Shown here: piece after piece, positions 10,920-22,292 of the stretch
Layout: each line of letters starts with the position of its first letter
Position numbering within the stretch: position 1 is the first letter of the stretch
NCBI GenBank assembly: GCA_905220665.1
Contig: CAJNAR010000154.1
Location: 496,001-560,000 of the forward strand
DNA from: Albugo candida
Taxonomy: Eukaryota; Oomycota; Peronosporomycetes; Albuginales; Albuginaceae
Length of the DNA: 64,000 nt
Direction of reading: 5' to 3'
Notes under the pieces: model-generated
Seen by the model: only the letters and a program-made list of their open reading frames with translations
Database searches by the model: none
Told to the model about the DNA's origin: nothing
Position numbers and translations under genes: made by a program

Positions 10920-12115
10920 ATGATCAGTCAAGTCGTGTTAGAAAATGTTTTTGATAAAGCATCGCTTGCAACGGGAAGACGTGATGAAAGGGAGGTATGC
11001 GCATCGTTGACATTTAAATCATCCGACCAAAGATCAAATATCGGTTCGTTGATGTGAATGGGATCCGTAAGGATTACGTCAAGTATTTGGCGCATTTGAC
11101 ACATCAACTTACTCTAAACAAGGATAAACATATATAACGTAACTGGCCACATGTATGGTGTTAAGAAACATTTAACGCGTTCTATTTACAACTGACATTG
11201 GAGCATGAAGAGATAGATCATAATCGATTGTTTGAAGAGCGAGTCGCTTGACAGGAAGGCTGTACTTTATTCTCGTGTGTTTTCATAACCCTGGAAATGT
11301 AATAGAGTGTTTCGATAGAGAACAGAGAGCACAGATTAGTATTGGAAGGGTACACAGTCAACCGCCTGCTACTATCATCCACTAGATGCTGATTAGAAGG
11401 TTGCATATGTATAGTCGTACAGTCTAACTCTTCATCTTGAACTTATACCGACGCGAATACGTTTTTAGTGTACCAACTTATACCTTCTCTTCGTCACTTC
11501 AATACTCGATTGTACACTATTAGAATCCTGGACGTACTAGTTAGGTTCGAGATTCACAACACGAACATTGTGATTTATCAGCACACATTTCGAAATACAC
11601 AGAGAATCGATCTGATATACAAATGTACGGCTGCAAGAGTTCTGATGGGATGTATATCGTCACAAATAGTACCAGGAAGGACTCATTAACCGGATCCGAA
11701 CAATCTGTCGATCAAAAAGACATTGAGGTCGAGTCAGCGATTTGCTTTCACACTTTGCCATTCACGGAAATCCTTAGCATTCAACATTCTCTATAAGTTG
11801 ACATTTCGAGAATGAATGCTGTTATATGTTGATCGCGAGTAGTGTGAATGTGCCTATAACCACGTGCTCTGTGCGAAGATGGTTACAGGGTAAATTTCAA
11901 TTGATGTTGTGGTGTCGTCCATCCCGTACTTATCACCCTAATGCGGACAATAAGTGCGTGTCAAAGATGGAGAAAAGATGGACGCAATTCACCAATTTTT
12001 GTATCGTCGGGCCAAATAATTTCGAGCGTATCTCACCAGAAAGTGCAATAATTCGGTTGAGTCACTGTTCTTTGCATACAAAATGGAGCAGCGGATCATA
12101 GCGTATAGTCACAGA
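10920..12115. repeat. segmental duplication, copy B (decayed)
   Basis: Direct-orientation counterpart of 3540-4850, more eroded. It contains a non-functional copy of the beginning of FIBP exon 1 (minus strand, about 11110-10920), where the reading frame is broken, and at 11.8-12.1 kb a copy of the end of the ASPM-like fragment. No intact ORF is present. Confidence 0.85.
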
Positions 12116-13410
12116 AACGTGATGGGAATGTATAAAGTTATGCAAGTCACGTTAATAACGTTCACAACTCGATGTTAGAAAAACGAAACGTTACATTATT
12201 AATTGACACAATTATCAATGCACGCGTTCCGTTTCATTAGATGCCTTAAAAAGACTGAAATTGATGATGGTAGATGACACCCGAAACTTTGTATATAAAT
12301 ATCCGCTACGCATCATCAGGGAAGCGTAAGAAATGAAAAGCAGTATGAGACAGCATATTTGAATTGTGAATTGCATCGTTATTTACGCATCCCTCTTGAA
12401 TTGTGTTGAGTAAGTACGCATGTTAAACGTCGTATACAAATGTTAAGTGAATAGGGAAGAGTGATCCGATTAAGCTTGCGTTTGTTATGGTGTGCTTTAA
12501 TTCAGACATATACCAGTCACTACATCGTTGTTTGAATGACGCGTAGAAGCTCTCGTTTGCGATCAGGGCCGAGCGCCTTTCGCTGAGTTGCCTCCCTTTA
12601 AAATTTCAAGGCATTGGATTTGAGACGTACGGATAACCAAGCAAACCGCAGTGCATGTGAGAAATCAATCGTTCAAGTGCTTCACCGCAATCTGATTGGA
12701 GCTATTATACGGCTTACTATTAAAGTACCGTTTTATGTGTTTTAATTACTTATCCGATACGATTAATCTTATCAGTAAGGGTCATGATGCACCACTGGTG
12801 TCATGTTGTCATTTACCCTTACCAAACCGTAAGTATCCTCAATAGTGATGCGCACAACTGTGAGAAGGAACTGATAATTAGAATGTTGCAATGTAAGATA
12901 CCGTTTCTTGAATCATCCTTGCGAATGTGATTGTGCACCAAAGGCTCAGACACTGTCTCCTGAATATTTACATGTGAATGTGACGTTCTAAGATTGTGAG
13001 GAGTCCCTCAAACTAAAAACATCCTCCAATTCCGTTGAAAAGGAAACAATATCGCACCTAATGGGAATTCGGTGATCGCCAACTCGAGTACGCATTTTGG
13101 ACACGTTTTGATATCCACACCTAAACAGCAGCTTCTGTTTGGTCAAATTAGGAAAGTTCAGTTATTAGTTTCATCCAGCTGTTGTATCTCAATGCTTAAA
13201 GGCTGTATGTCCATCGCTGTTCATACTCGTAATCGTAGCGTAGTAGTACATCCACTTAACAACAGTGATGTATAACATCGTCAGTATGTTTTTGACAAAT
13301 AGAAATCTTTTGCTTCCAAACATAAATACGTATGATTGAACAAAAAAACACACGAACACGCTTTCCAATTGGTTATAAGAAACCTATGTATAACCCCACA
13401 ACCTACCACT
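12116..13410. other. gene-free stretch
   Basis: About 1.3 kb, AT-rich, with only one ORF above 60 codons (13072-13275), which has no recognisable features. I see no gene, RNA or repeat here. Confidence 0.5.
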
Positions 13411-13417
13411 CCATTCT
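13411..13417 (+). promoter_or_regulatory. oomycete initiator-like element
   Basis: CCATTCT in a pyrimidine-rich setting (CCATTCTTCTCCTC) fits the oomycete initiator pattern Y-C-A-Y-T-Y-Y. It lies 139 nt before the ATG chosen for the downstream gene and 34 nt before an earlier in-frame ATG at 13451. Confidence 0.4.
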
Positions 13418-13555
13418 TCTCCTCAGATCTGAATCTAATCCCATCCCACGATGATTGGTCATTATCACCACCATATTGAATGTAAAAGCGTCGCGCTACC
13501 CCTGAATAACCTTTTGCATAACCTTTTGTGTAGAGTGTACACCATAGTTGTCATC

Positions 13556-14386
13556 ATGTCTGACGCACGATCCGACCCAAACAACAACGACTTTGATTCT
13601 TCTCCACCAGCGCGTAAGCACACGTGTGAATCACCACCAAAGTCGCAAGGGAACAAGCGCAGTCGTGTCGCCTTTGAGATGGCTGATATTATTGAATTTG
13701 AACCAACGCTATTCACAACCACTGTCACGTCGGGAGGCATACCGGTACGTGTATCGAATCATTCTCTGAACGTATTTACAAACAATTTCGAATCAAAGCT
13801 TGGAATGTCGTTGAAAGAGCGGTCGCGGGTGCGCCGACGATTGGACTCTTTCGAAATGGAGCGACAGCAATGGTATGGCTGTATTTTTGTAAATTAATGA
13901 AAGCTTATGTTATTATGAAATAGCCGCATTGGCCGTCAGAGTTACATGGAGGAAGGATATCTGAATCCGTTAGAGAGAGAATGGATATTGTGTCAAGCAG
14001 GTTGCCCTGAGCAAACAATCGTTCAGGTGGAAGCGCAGGTAAATGAGATCATTGCGCATCGACGCGAGTCGAATGAAGTGGATTTTTCGTACATGGTTGG
14101 GCTTGGTGATCTGACAGGTGATGAGGTGGAAGAGCGAGTAGATTGCGACGGTGAAAGCGAAGAAGAGGCTGTAGTGAATGATGTGGTGAATGATGGCGAT
14201 CCCGAGGTCGAGCGATACGATGATTTGAAACGCAATTCAATGAATTGTAATGCGGAACCCAATTCCAATACCGATCGAAAACATCGTCCATGTGTTTCGG
14301 ATAGAGGCAAAGAATCGGTGTATGACCACATGGACACTGCATTCCAACCACAGCCGCACGTGTGCAATGATCCAGTCGCCGCATAA
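13556..14386 (+). CDS. uncharacterised 259-aa acidic-tailed protein, two exons
   Basis: Exon 1 is 13556-13872 and exon 2 is 13924-14386. The 51-nt intron (GTATGG..AATAG) rejoins the frame exactly and removes an in-frame stop at 13896. The central part looks conserved: SRVAFEMADIIEFEP, TVTSGGIPVRVSNHS, RRRLDSFEMERQQCRIGRQ across the splice, then YMEEGYLNPLEREWILCQAG. The pattern of a short basic-F strand, an E-F-E-P segment and a SGG turn recalls a small cytosolic/nuclear motif also seen in CSRNP-like proteins, but I cannot assign a family. The N-terminus is Ser/Pro-rich; the C-terminus (after about residue 160) is strongly acidic and probably disordered. There is no signal peptide or membrane segment from this start. 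Starting at the in-frame ATG 13451 would add 35 residues with little protein character. Confidence 0.75.
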
Positions 14387-14530
14387 TATCTTTTTCCATA
14401 CCATGCTATAATATAATATAATCAATAAACGATATCATAGTATACAGGTAGGAGCCGCTATGGAATAAACGGTCGGCGCTCTTTGCGCTCACAATCCGTC
14501 AAAATCAATTCAGTAGTTCCCGTGTCCCAC

Positions 14531-14537
14531 TCATTCT
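14531..14537 (+). promoter_or_regulatory. oomycete initiator-like element
   Basis: TCATTCT within CTCATTCTGACAT fits the classical oomycete start-site consensus (CTCATTYYNCAWTT-like). It lies about 150 nt before the ATG of the 1111-aa secreted protein. Transcription start inferred, not shown. Confidence 0.45.
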
Positions 14538-14685
14538 GACATAAAGCGCGCTTGTATATCACGCCGTCGCTGCATTGTGTCACAATCGACAATCACAATC
14601 CAACGACATGAGTGGTTGCTCGATCGCTACCTTCATCTAACATTAATATTCCGCAGCAGAAATTTCAAAGCGCAATGTCAAAGCG

Positions 14686-17600
14686 ATGACAACGTATTCT
14701 CATCGCTTCATACTGTTCGCACTGACTATACAACTAATTATCTACGCTAATGCAGGTCATGATCGCATTCATTCGTCCCGTGACTTACTCGAGAATAAAT
14801 TGGGACGCAAAGGCGTGAATGTAAAGCCAGCAAAAGGATTGGATAAAAAGAATAACCAGTCATCTAATGCGAATACGGCGATCATAGAGACGCCAATCAA
14901 ACTCACAAGCGAATTTGAAGCATTGTACAAGAAGCTTTTGCATGCGACAGAAAAGAAATCGCCTTGGAAACACATTCGTATTAAACTTGGCCATGGAAAT
15001 AACGTATTGGATCGATTAGCGAGCGTAATGTATCGTGTGGTGTTTAGTGTGGTGGGAAGACACAAAGCGTATTATATAAAGAGATACAGGTCATTGGGAC
15101 ACAATCTGCCACTTTGTATGGATTTATATGGGTTTTGTGAGACGAATGGCATTGTGAAAAGCAATTGGACACGAATTGAGACGAGTGTGAACGCAATGAT
15201 CAAGCACAAGAAGAAGAAGTCGTCGTCGGATGAGGTTTATGACGCGGAATCGCTTTGGCTGATGCTGAATGCGTATAAAAATATAAGTTTTTGGGAGAAA
15301 AAGAAGAAAAGTGTAACATGGGACGACTGGGGGGACGAACCACAACAAGCGTACCTTTTTAGTGTACGTTCGTACTTTAGAGGATCGTGCGAATTGGCAT
15401 GGGGACTCTCATTGGACGTGGTACAACAGATTGATCTGACACAAGTAGTTGGGACGTACGTGAATGGGACATTAAAACATAAGAAAAAAACGCATTCTCA
15501 ACCAAAAGCGTGGTACGTCCCACTGGTTTCAACGAATTCAACGAAACGTGCCTTATCCGAATACTCCAGTGTACTGATGGAACTGGCCCTGCTCAAACAT
15601 TCTGATATCGCAACAATCAATGCTGCGGGTAGTCCCGAATTACTAGGCGCTGTCATTGATCCGTACATCGAAGATATACAACGTGCGCTCACACAATCAA
15701 ACGTGATATTGGAACGTGTCTATATGCAATTGTTTGTGTCCAAATCGAACGATTTGAAGCAATTCATCCAAGTTGCATCTAAATATTGTCGTCCCAATCT
15801 TCATCTTCGCTTTTGTACCATAGTACCAATCATGTACCAACTTGGTACATATACCTATGAAAAACGTGCATCTCTCCGTCCCAATTTTATCCCGCACTTG
15901 TCGTCCCAATTCGCTAGTTTGGAACGTTCTCATTTCCTCCAATTATTACAAAACAATTACCATACGCAGCAAATCGCTACAAAAATAAACACATTCAGTA
16001 AAGAAATTACAGAAAAAACCACTTCTCAAGCTCAACGCCTCAATCATCTTCAACAAGATCAAGCGTACGACCGCGTCGTCATGGCTACCCAATCCACTCT
16101 CGATCAATTACAGCAGGTCGCCGACACCCTCCGCACCAATGACGCCGCTGACGTTCTCAGTTACGACACAACTTTTGACGCACTCACCATTTCCATCGAA
16201 AAGCTCCTCAAATCCTCAAATTCTTCATTAAGTCTCTACCTCAACCAAATTCAAACCATCGGACAAGCTGCGTATACAGCATCCAGCGGTCGTACTAAAG
16301 GCAGTGGTATGGCACTCATACTCCGTCTCCTCTCCATCCTCGTCGATCCTGATTCCTGGCGCAAAACTGGCGTCTACACCGACATCGTCCGAACTCTCGA
16401 CACCATTCGAAAAGACTTTATGAATCCTCAACACATAACGAATTACATGTCTGCATTCAATTCAAAAACACTTCGTCGAATCAGAAAATTAATTGATTCA
16501 ATTCGATCAGAATTGCCAAACATCAAGAAATTACATAAAGCGATGCTACCCTTATGGAGCGACCCGAAACTCTCCCAAGACGAAATGTTACATTATGGAC
16601 AGGATTTCCTTACAGCATATGCAAACTACACACACTCTATCACATTATCAGAAGTCAATGAAGTACAGCAACTGTTTGTCGTCTTCCTCACAGAAGCGTG
16701 TCGAGTTGCATCCGAAAAAGGCCTCGCGCATGCGGAATGTCGCCATGTCACAGGTATCAGCAATGTGTTCACGAAACTGGGTCGAGCAGTATCCATGGAG
16801 AATGACGCCATTGACGCATTAGCCGATCTCGCACAAAGCGCGTTCAAAGCTGCAAGCAGTCAATTTCTCGTAAGCGCGATCGATTCCGTCTCCAAGGATA
16901 CATTTCAACATATTACGAAAGTAGACGCACAAAAAAACGATATTACGAATCGCGATTTCCATAAAATGCGAAAGGAATTCGACGATATCGCATACATTCA
17001 CGCGCTGTCTCTCGTTCATGTAACCATTTCAGCGGCGCAGTTGCAAAGCACAGTCCTTCTTACGTGCCATTTCCACACGTACTTGAACGCCGGCATTGTC
17101 ATTCCTCCGTGTGTCAGCGTATTCCAAACCACCAAATTGAAATTCGACCTCGAAATGCTGCTCGCATACTCGCCAGAAACGTCGCCGGAACCAACGGAAC
17201 GCATCGCATACATTCCGACATCACCAATGTTTCCGGGTGACAAACATTTCATCAATTTGAATCAATTATTTTCAACCAATGGGATTCTCTTTGCAATTCC
17301 ATCCAATGAGACGTGGCTCAAAGCGAACCATTGGCTTCCCGACGACAGAAATCTCAATGACACTGTGATTTTCGTGAAGAAATTCAATCCGTTGATATTC
17401 GATCCGAATCGTAAGAGAGAGAATGCGCACGTGGAAATCCGAACGAAAACGTCAGCAATGACGGATCTTGGACCCGCATCGAAGTACCGTAAATTCTCTA
17501 TTCCCGCGAGAGAATTTCATTTTCAGTATCATACAAAAACGACATTCAGTGTGAACAGTGGCGTCCAATTGGATTGCAAGAAACCAATTGAGAATTTGTA

Positions 17601-18021
17601 TCGACAATGTGACTCAATGGCTCCTCAAATATGCGGTCAGAGTGAGGGAAGTATTGAGGATGAGGGACCACTCCCTTCGCTATTTGGACCGATTATGCTG
17701 AGTGCGAAGACGAGTGGACGGGTGGATGGAAGAATGATGGAAGGAATTCGAGCATCAGCGCCGTTGGCAGTGTTTACGGAGCTTTTGTATTATGACGTGA
17801 AAGAATCGAAATATCAAAGGAGGAAATTGAGTGTGAAGAGGGAAAAGAGTGTGAAGAGGGAAAAGAGGAAATGTTGTGTGAACGGATTTCTGGCGAATTG
17901 GGAGAGTATGCGATGTGTGAAATGTCCGAGTGGGAGTGTGTCGATGTTTGGAGGGATTTTGTGTGTGCGATCGAATGAGAAATTGCGACCTCATTTAAGA
18001 GCGAGTCGACGAGGGAAGTAG
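14686..18021 (+). CDS. large secreted orphan protein, 1111 aa
   Basis: A single uninterrupted ORF. Residues 1-23 form a clear signal peptide (basic start, hydrophobic core FILFALTIQLIIYANA, small residues before G24). No transmembrane helix is obvious later. The first 100 residues are rich in K, N and S. Two lysine clusters (HKKKKSSS and EKKKKSV, about residues 170-210) occur in an early domain. The middle is long, helical-looking and contains few cysteines. The C-terminus is cysteine-rich: a C-x-K-K-P..C..C..C cluster at about 967-990, then a lysine/arginine linker with a repeated SVKREK unit, and a last module with CCVNGF..CVKCPSG..C (about 1063-1095) resembling the small disulphide modules of EGF/GCC2-type repeats. 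The start is preceded by an initiator-like site at 14531. I do not recognise the family; it could be a surface, cell-wall-associated or secreted host-interface protein. Base use is like its neighbours. Confidence 0.88.
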   Translation: MTTYSHRFILFALTIQLIIYANAGHDRIHSSRDLLENKLGRKGVNVKPAKGLDKKNNQSSNANTAIIETPIKLTSEFEALYKKLLHATEKKSPWKHIRIKLGHGNNVLDRLASVMYRVVFSVVGRHKAYYIKRYRSLGHNLPLCMDLYGFCETNGIVKSNWTRIETSVNAMIKHKKKKSSSDEVYDAESLWLMLNAYKNISFWEKKKKSVTWDDWGDEPQQAYLFSVRSYFRGSCELAWGLSLDVVQQIDLTQVVGTYVNGTLKHKKKTHSQPKAWYVPLVSTNSTKRALSEYSSVLMELALLKHSDIATINAAGSPELLGAVIDPYIEDIQRALTQSNVILERVYMQLFVSKSNDLKQFIQVASKYCRPNLHLRFCTIVPIMYQLGTYTYEKRASLRPNFIPHLSSQFASLERSHFLQLLQNNYHTQQIATKINTFSKEITEKTTSQAQRLNHLQQDQAYDRVVMATQSTLDQLQQVADTLRTNDAADVLSYDTTFDALTISIEKLLKSSNSSLSLYLNQIQTIGQAAYTASSGRTKGSGMALILRLLSILVDPDSWRKTGVYTDIVRTLDTIRKDFMNPQHITNYMSAFNSKTLRRIRKLIDSIRSELPNIKKLHKAMLPLWSDPKLSQDEMLHYGQDFLTAYANYTHSITLSEVNEVQQLFVVFLTEACRVASEKGLAHAECRHVTGISNVFTKLGRAVSMENDAIDALADLAQSAFKAASSQFLVSAIDSVSKDTFQHITKVDAQKNDITNRDFHKMRKEFDDIAYIHALSLVHVTISAAQLQSTVLLTCHFHTYLNAGIVIPPCVSVFQTTKLKFDLEMLLAYSPETSPEPTERIAYIPTSPMFPGDKHFINLNQLFSTNGILFAIPSNETWLKANHWLPDDRNLNDTVIFVKKFNPLIFDPNRKRENAHVEIRTKTSAMTDLGPASKYRKFSIPAREFHFQYHTKTTFSVNSGVQLDCKKPIENLYRQCDSMAPQICGQSEGSIEDEGPLPSLFGPIMLSAKTSGRVDGRMMEGIRASAPLAVFTELLYYDVKESKYQRRKLSVKREKSVKREKRKCCVNGFLANWESMRCVKCPSGSVSMFGGILCVRSNEKLRPHLRASRRGK

Positions 18022-18358
18022 ATTTATTTAGTTGATGAGGTTGATTGGATTTAGAAGGTAATGAGGGGAATGAATAGAGATGTTATTTATTAGATCAGGT
18101 TGATTATGTTCTAAGGGGTTGACGATATAAGAAATCGATAGATTGCAGGGTATCGTGAATGAAGTTACCAGATCAGTATCGATTCATTGAATAAGGTGGA
18201 TGAAGTTTAGAAGGTATCGAGGGAATGGTGCTTCGAAATAGGGAAATATATCCATCAGAGGAGGTTGATGGGGTTTCGATGGTAATGAGGGAAACAAACC
18301 ATGAAATCAAATCTAATTTAGTTTTCAAGGTTGATTAAAGTTGCGAGGTATTGAGGAA
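18022..18358. repeat. five degenerate repeats ending at the sedoheptulokinase start
   Basis: An AGGTTGATT-like core followed by a GAAGGTAATGAGGGAA-like block recurs at about 18037, 18096, 18193, 18261 and 18327, spaced 59, 97, 68 and 66 nt. The last unit runs straight into the ATG at 18359 (its GAGGAAATGG overlaps the start codon). This is an eroded tandem array in the gap between two same-strand genes. Confidence 0.65.
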
Positions 18359-20037
18359 ATGGAGTGTTCAGCAATGCGAGTGTTAGGAATTGACATTGGG
18401 ACAACGTCATTGAAATGCATGGTGACCGAACAAGAACACGAGAATATCCGCATCGTAAAAAGTATAACACAGCCGTACGAAATGAATTCCCACGGAGTAC
18501 AATCCGTTTCTCATATATTATCAACATTCTTTCACGCCCTCAAATTCATCGCAGAGGAAGTATCCTCAATCACTCACATTTGCGTCTGCGGACAGGTTCA
18601 TATTTGAGGGTCACTGTATCCCCTTCCATGAAACGCTCACATGCGTCGTGCACGCGAATAGATGCATGGAATCGTTTGGTGGTGCAGTACCGTCTTATCC
18701 CATGCCGCAAAAACCTTATTTGCCAACGAATGCGACGGCAAATGGCCGTGGAGTGATCTAATCACTTGGGAGGATACGAGATGTTCCAATGAGTTTCTGA
18801 GGGAATGCAATAGCCATTTTGAGTGTCAAAATGATAAAATTTCCAAATTGGCTTCCGGCTACGGAATCGCTTCCTTTGCTCATATATTACGTTTTCAATC
18901 TGATTTTTTACTGACTCATCGATACGATACATGCGGAACGATAATGGATCTGATAACGAGCTTACTGTGCGGTCATAATTCCCCGAATTTGACTTTTATC
19001 GATACAATAAATGCGACTGCGTGGGGCGGTTTTGATGTCAAAGAAATGCGATGGAATGAGAAATTTCTTAACGCACTTGACATCCCTCTGTATGTGCTTC
19101 CTAAAATAAAAAAATACGGCGATGTTGTGGGCACATCAGTCGCCGCATTTGGAGTTCCCAAAGATGCAAAAGTGTTGGTGGGAATGGGAGATCATCCGTG
19201 TGCTGTGGCTGCTGCCGCGTATTCTCTGAAGAGAGAGATTGTAGCGAATGTGACGAGTACGTTTGCGTGAGATTTGTTATCTTTTCCTCACTTTATGACT
19301 TGTTCGTAGCGATAAATATCGGAACGTCGGCACAAATCGCTTTTATCATTTCTGAAAGTCAGATCGAAAATGTCAGAAATCAAATTTACGAATCGTTTGA
19401 AATGCGACCATTTTTCAACAATTGCTTTATGGGCGTTGCAGCGTCACTTTCGGGGTACGTGCTTTATCCATTTTCAGTGAAAATGCTCACAGGAAATAGA
19501 GGAAACGTACTCGCGTGGTTTCTGGCGCAAGTGAGCGCGTGGAATGACACTTTAAACAATGAGAGAAATACTTTTTCCATGCGCGAATTGATCGCTTTTG
19601 GAATGGAGAAGCGATACACAACTCTTACTTGCAGTCCGACTGTTTTTGGAGAACGTTCGAATTTCTGTCTTCACGGAAGCTTCACAAACATTCGCGCAGA
19701 TAACTTTAATATTGGCGATATGATGGCAGCGTTATGTTGCGGACTTGTCGATCATCTCATTCATATGATTCCTCCAACTTTGAGACAGCTCGCGTTATCG
19801 CAGAGGTTTGTTTCAATGTGAGAGTTTGACGGTGTTAAAGTATGTGCCTTTGCCGTTAGTGTCATTGGAACGGGAAATGCTTTGCTTCGGAATGAATTAT
19901 TGCAATTTTATTTGGAAGAGCGTATCGGAGAGTATTTTCAAAAAATCGATGAGACTGTGAATGAGCGTTTCGACGCAGTTTTTGGAGCGACTTTAATTGC
20001 AATGTTTGTGTCACCCGTTCCAAAGAAATGTCAATAA
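18359..20037 (+). CDS. SHPK: sedoheptulokinase (FGGY carbohydrate kinase), four exons
   Basis: Predicted exons are 18359-18595, 18662-19256, 19310-19805 and 19860-20037. The introns are 66, 53 and 54 nt (GTTCAT..TAG, GTACGT..TAG, GTTTGT..TAG) and each restores the frame. The product is about 501 aa, close to animal SHPK (478 aa). It phosphorylates sedoheptulose to sedoheptulose 7-phosphate with ATP, feeding the pentose-phosphate pathway in the cytosol. Visible motifs are the N-terminal phosphate loop GIDIGTTS (10-17), the CGQ|MHGIVWW block created by intron 1 (77-86), an ITWEDTRCS segment matching the kinase's TWQDGRC, LLCG, NIGTSAQIA (280-288), GVAASLSG, PTVFGER and the C-terminal GTGNALLRNE ATP-binding turn (446-455). 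All expected regions are present, so the gene looks functional. An internal ATG at 18374 is an alternative start. It runs in the same direction as the 1111-aa gene, 337 nt downstream of it. Confidence 0.9.
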
Positions 20038-20504
20038 AGAGATCCGATTGTGTGTGTCTATCGACGGCATTCACTGTCGGAACTATATTTATTGACAGCT
20101 GTAAAGCAATTGGGAAGCGTTATCAAATATGCAAACAACAATTCGAAATGAGAGAGAAATAAAAGATCGAATTAAATGTCTAAAAAAAAATTTATGGAAC
20201 GTTGCACCGTAGTGTTCTATTTATCATAAAACGTACACAAAGTCACTAGCGCCAGTCGATTTTCTGACGTGCTTTTCTGATTTTCTAATTGAAACACTCG
20301 TCAGCGCGATCGCAAGTGTGTGCCGCGCTAAGTGATACGTACCGGAAAATTCATTTTTTCTCTTTGCGGGCGACAGTTCTCACGCTTTGGTATCATTTGT
20401 CGTTACGGAAAACTCACATTTTTGACGCATAGCTACAGAGTGTGACGTAAACATATCGCAGCGACTGTGAATGTATTGAAAGCGGAATCTCACGCTACAT
20501 CCTA
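20038..20504. other. convergent intergenic region
   Basis: This 467-nt space separates the 3' ends of two convergent genes. It is AT-rich with an A-run near 20180. No gene is seen; it should hold both polyadenylation regions. Confidence 0.5.
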
Positions 20505-22159
20505 TCACTTTTTCCTCTTTTGTCGAATAGAGTTTTGTGCACTCGTCTTTGACTGTGCTGCTTTTTTTATTTTATCTCTTTGTGTTTTTTCCCGACAAAA
20601 TGGAATATGTCGATCAGCAGCCTTCTCATTAAAGCGGCGACTGCAATACTCGCATTGAATCAAGCTAGGATCTGGTGCAGATGGCATCGATGGAGGGAGT
20701 TTCGTCCCGTCTTTAAGCGCTTTGCCCACATTTCGACTGGAGCTCATTGCCTCTCGAAAAGCACTGCTTTTCGACTTCCATGTGCTTTTCTTTCCAATAA
20801 TTTGATTCTCGCTATTATTTTTTTTCCTACTGTTTGCATCTCTACCACTCCCAACTTTTGCCGCTGTCTGTTTATTCGCTGATTGTATTTGTTCGATACC
20901 GCTGCCTTCCAAACGTTTTGCTCGCATATTGTACACTTTTCGAGGAGCAGAGTTCTTAGCGCATATTCGTTGATGTCTCTCAATGACGGACTCGATGAAT
21001 TTCCTTTGGCAAATGTCGCATTGATACATTGTCTGTTCGATTTGCTCGTCGTCTTCCTCGAACGCCGATTGCAAATTCGAGCTCGAGGAAGGGAACGATT
21101 GTGGTTTTTCCTCAACACGCGGACGTCCCAAAGTCTGCGGTTTTTCTTCCTCTCTCGCGGCGTCCGTACGCCGATTTCTATCGGCCGTTTGGGGCTTTTC
21201 GGATCGTACGGTTTTGCTCAAAGTAGTTGTACGATGTTTATCGATCGGTGAGTATCGTTCAGTAAGCGCGTCCGAGTTATAATTTCGCTGTTGCGTTGGT
21301 GCACTACGAGCTTTTCTACGCGACAATTTCGATTTCAAGAGGAAAAGAGAGCTCTATAGAGAACGCGTTAGAGTGTGAACGAATGCGAGGAACGTGCGCT
21401 TGACCTCCATTTCTCGTCGATCATTCCTTTCGATTCGAACAGATTGCATAGAATCTAAACTCTCTCTCTCTGTGCTGCTGTCTTTTTCGGAATACTTTGC
21501 GCGACGCAATGGTGTGATGATTGCAACACTTCCGCCGTCATTTACACATAAAGCGCACTGACAATCCGAATTCCGCGAGCACGAGACATTATCCACCCGA
21601 CGATTTACTGTGTCATTGGAAACACCTCTTCCAGTCTTTGACCTGAGAGATGTATTTGCGTCGTCGCCGCGCAAGACTTCCAACTTGATTCCGGATACGG
21701 AGGATCTGAGTTTTGGATACTGACGAGCGAGTGAATCCAAAGTGTCACCAGAGTCTGTTCTCGTCTCTCTTTCCATTTGTTGATTTGATGAGATGACGTC
21801 GTGGGAATGCCTGCTGTCCTCGGGCCTTAAGATCTCTTTCCTCGTCACCGCAAACGATTTACTCGGACGTATCGGAATGTCATCAGAAGCGATGGATTGA
21901 CCGACGTATCTCTCATATTCCTCGGACGTATCGCGAGTCAATGGCGGGTTGGCTTTCATCCTTTCGGAGACAAAGCGTCAGAAAAGAAGACCCGAATTTG
22001 CTCGGGTACACTCAAACCTCACTTTGGAGTAAAGGTATGATCCTCCGATAAGATACCAACCCTGCGTTGCTCCTTGAGCTCTCGTGCTCGTTCTTTAGCT
22101 ACCTGCTGCTTCCTCGCGTATTGTGTGACATCATATCGAGATCGAGTTGCAGGCTGCAT
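20505..22159 (-). CDS. double C2HC zinc-finger protein (ZC2HC1-like), three exons
   Basis: Predicted exons are 22159-22057, 21952-21405 and 21353-20505, giving about 499 aa. Intron 2 (51 nt) carries a good CTAAC branch site and ends TATAG, though its GTCAAG donor is atypical. Intron 1 (104 nt, GTATCT..AAAG) is less certain. Exon 1 encodes a basic helix, TQYARKQQVAKERARELKEQ, of the type found in C2HC-domain proteins. Two C-x2-C-x11-H-x3-C fingers are clear: CDIC..H..C at about residues 329-348 and CEYC..H..C at about 451-470, separated by a basic, Ser-rich linker and followed by a lysine-rich tail. Such proteins occur in cilia/flagella and cytoskeletal contexts; the role here is unknown. The middle exon is Ser/Arg-rich and probably disordered. 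The gene starts only 133 nt downstream of the TCF25 stop, on the same strand. Confidence 0.75.
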
Positions 22160-22292
22160 CACTGTCGTTCCAAGTGTCGGGTTGTTTCTCAGTACCGAAA
22201 TAGATTTCAGTCATAAAGCGACAGCGCGGCGTCGATGCGAAATGCATCAAATCTCTCAACTATTCGGATTAAAGCCTAAGGCCTTATGCTAC

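Noticed and set aside
17755..17994. Minus-strand ORF rich in T, P and H opposite the 1111-aa gene
   Set aside because: Antisense shadow of the basic SVKREK region of a clear coding sequence; no independent signal.
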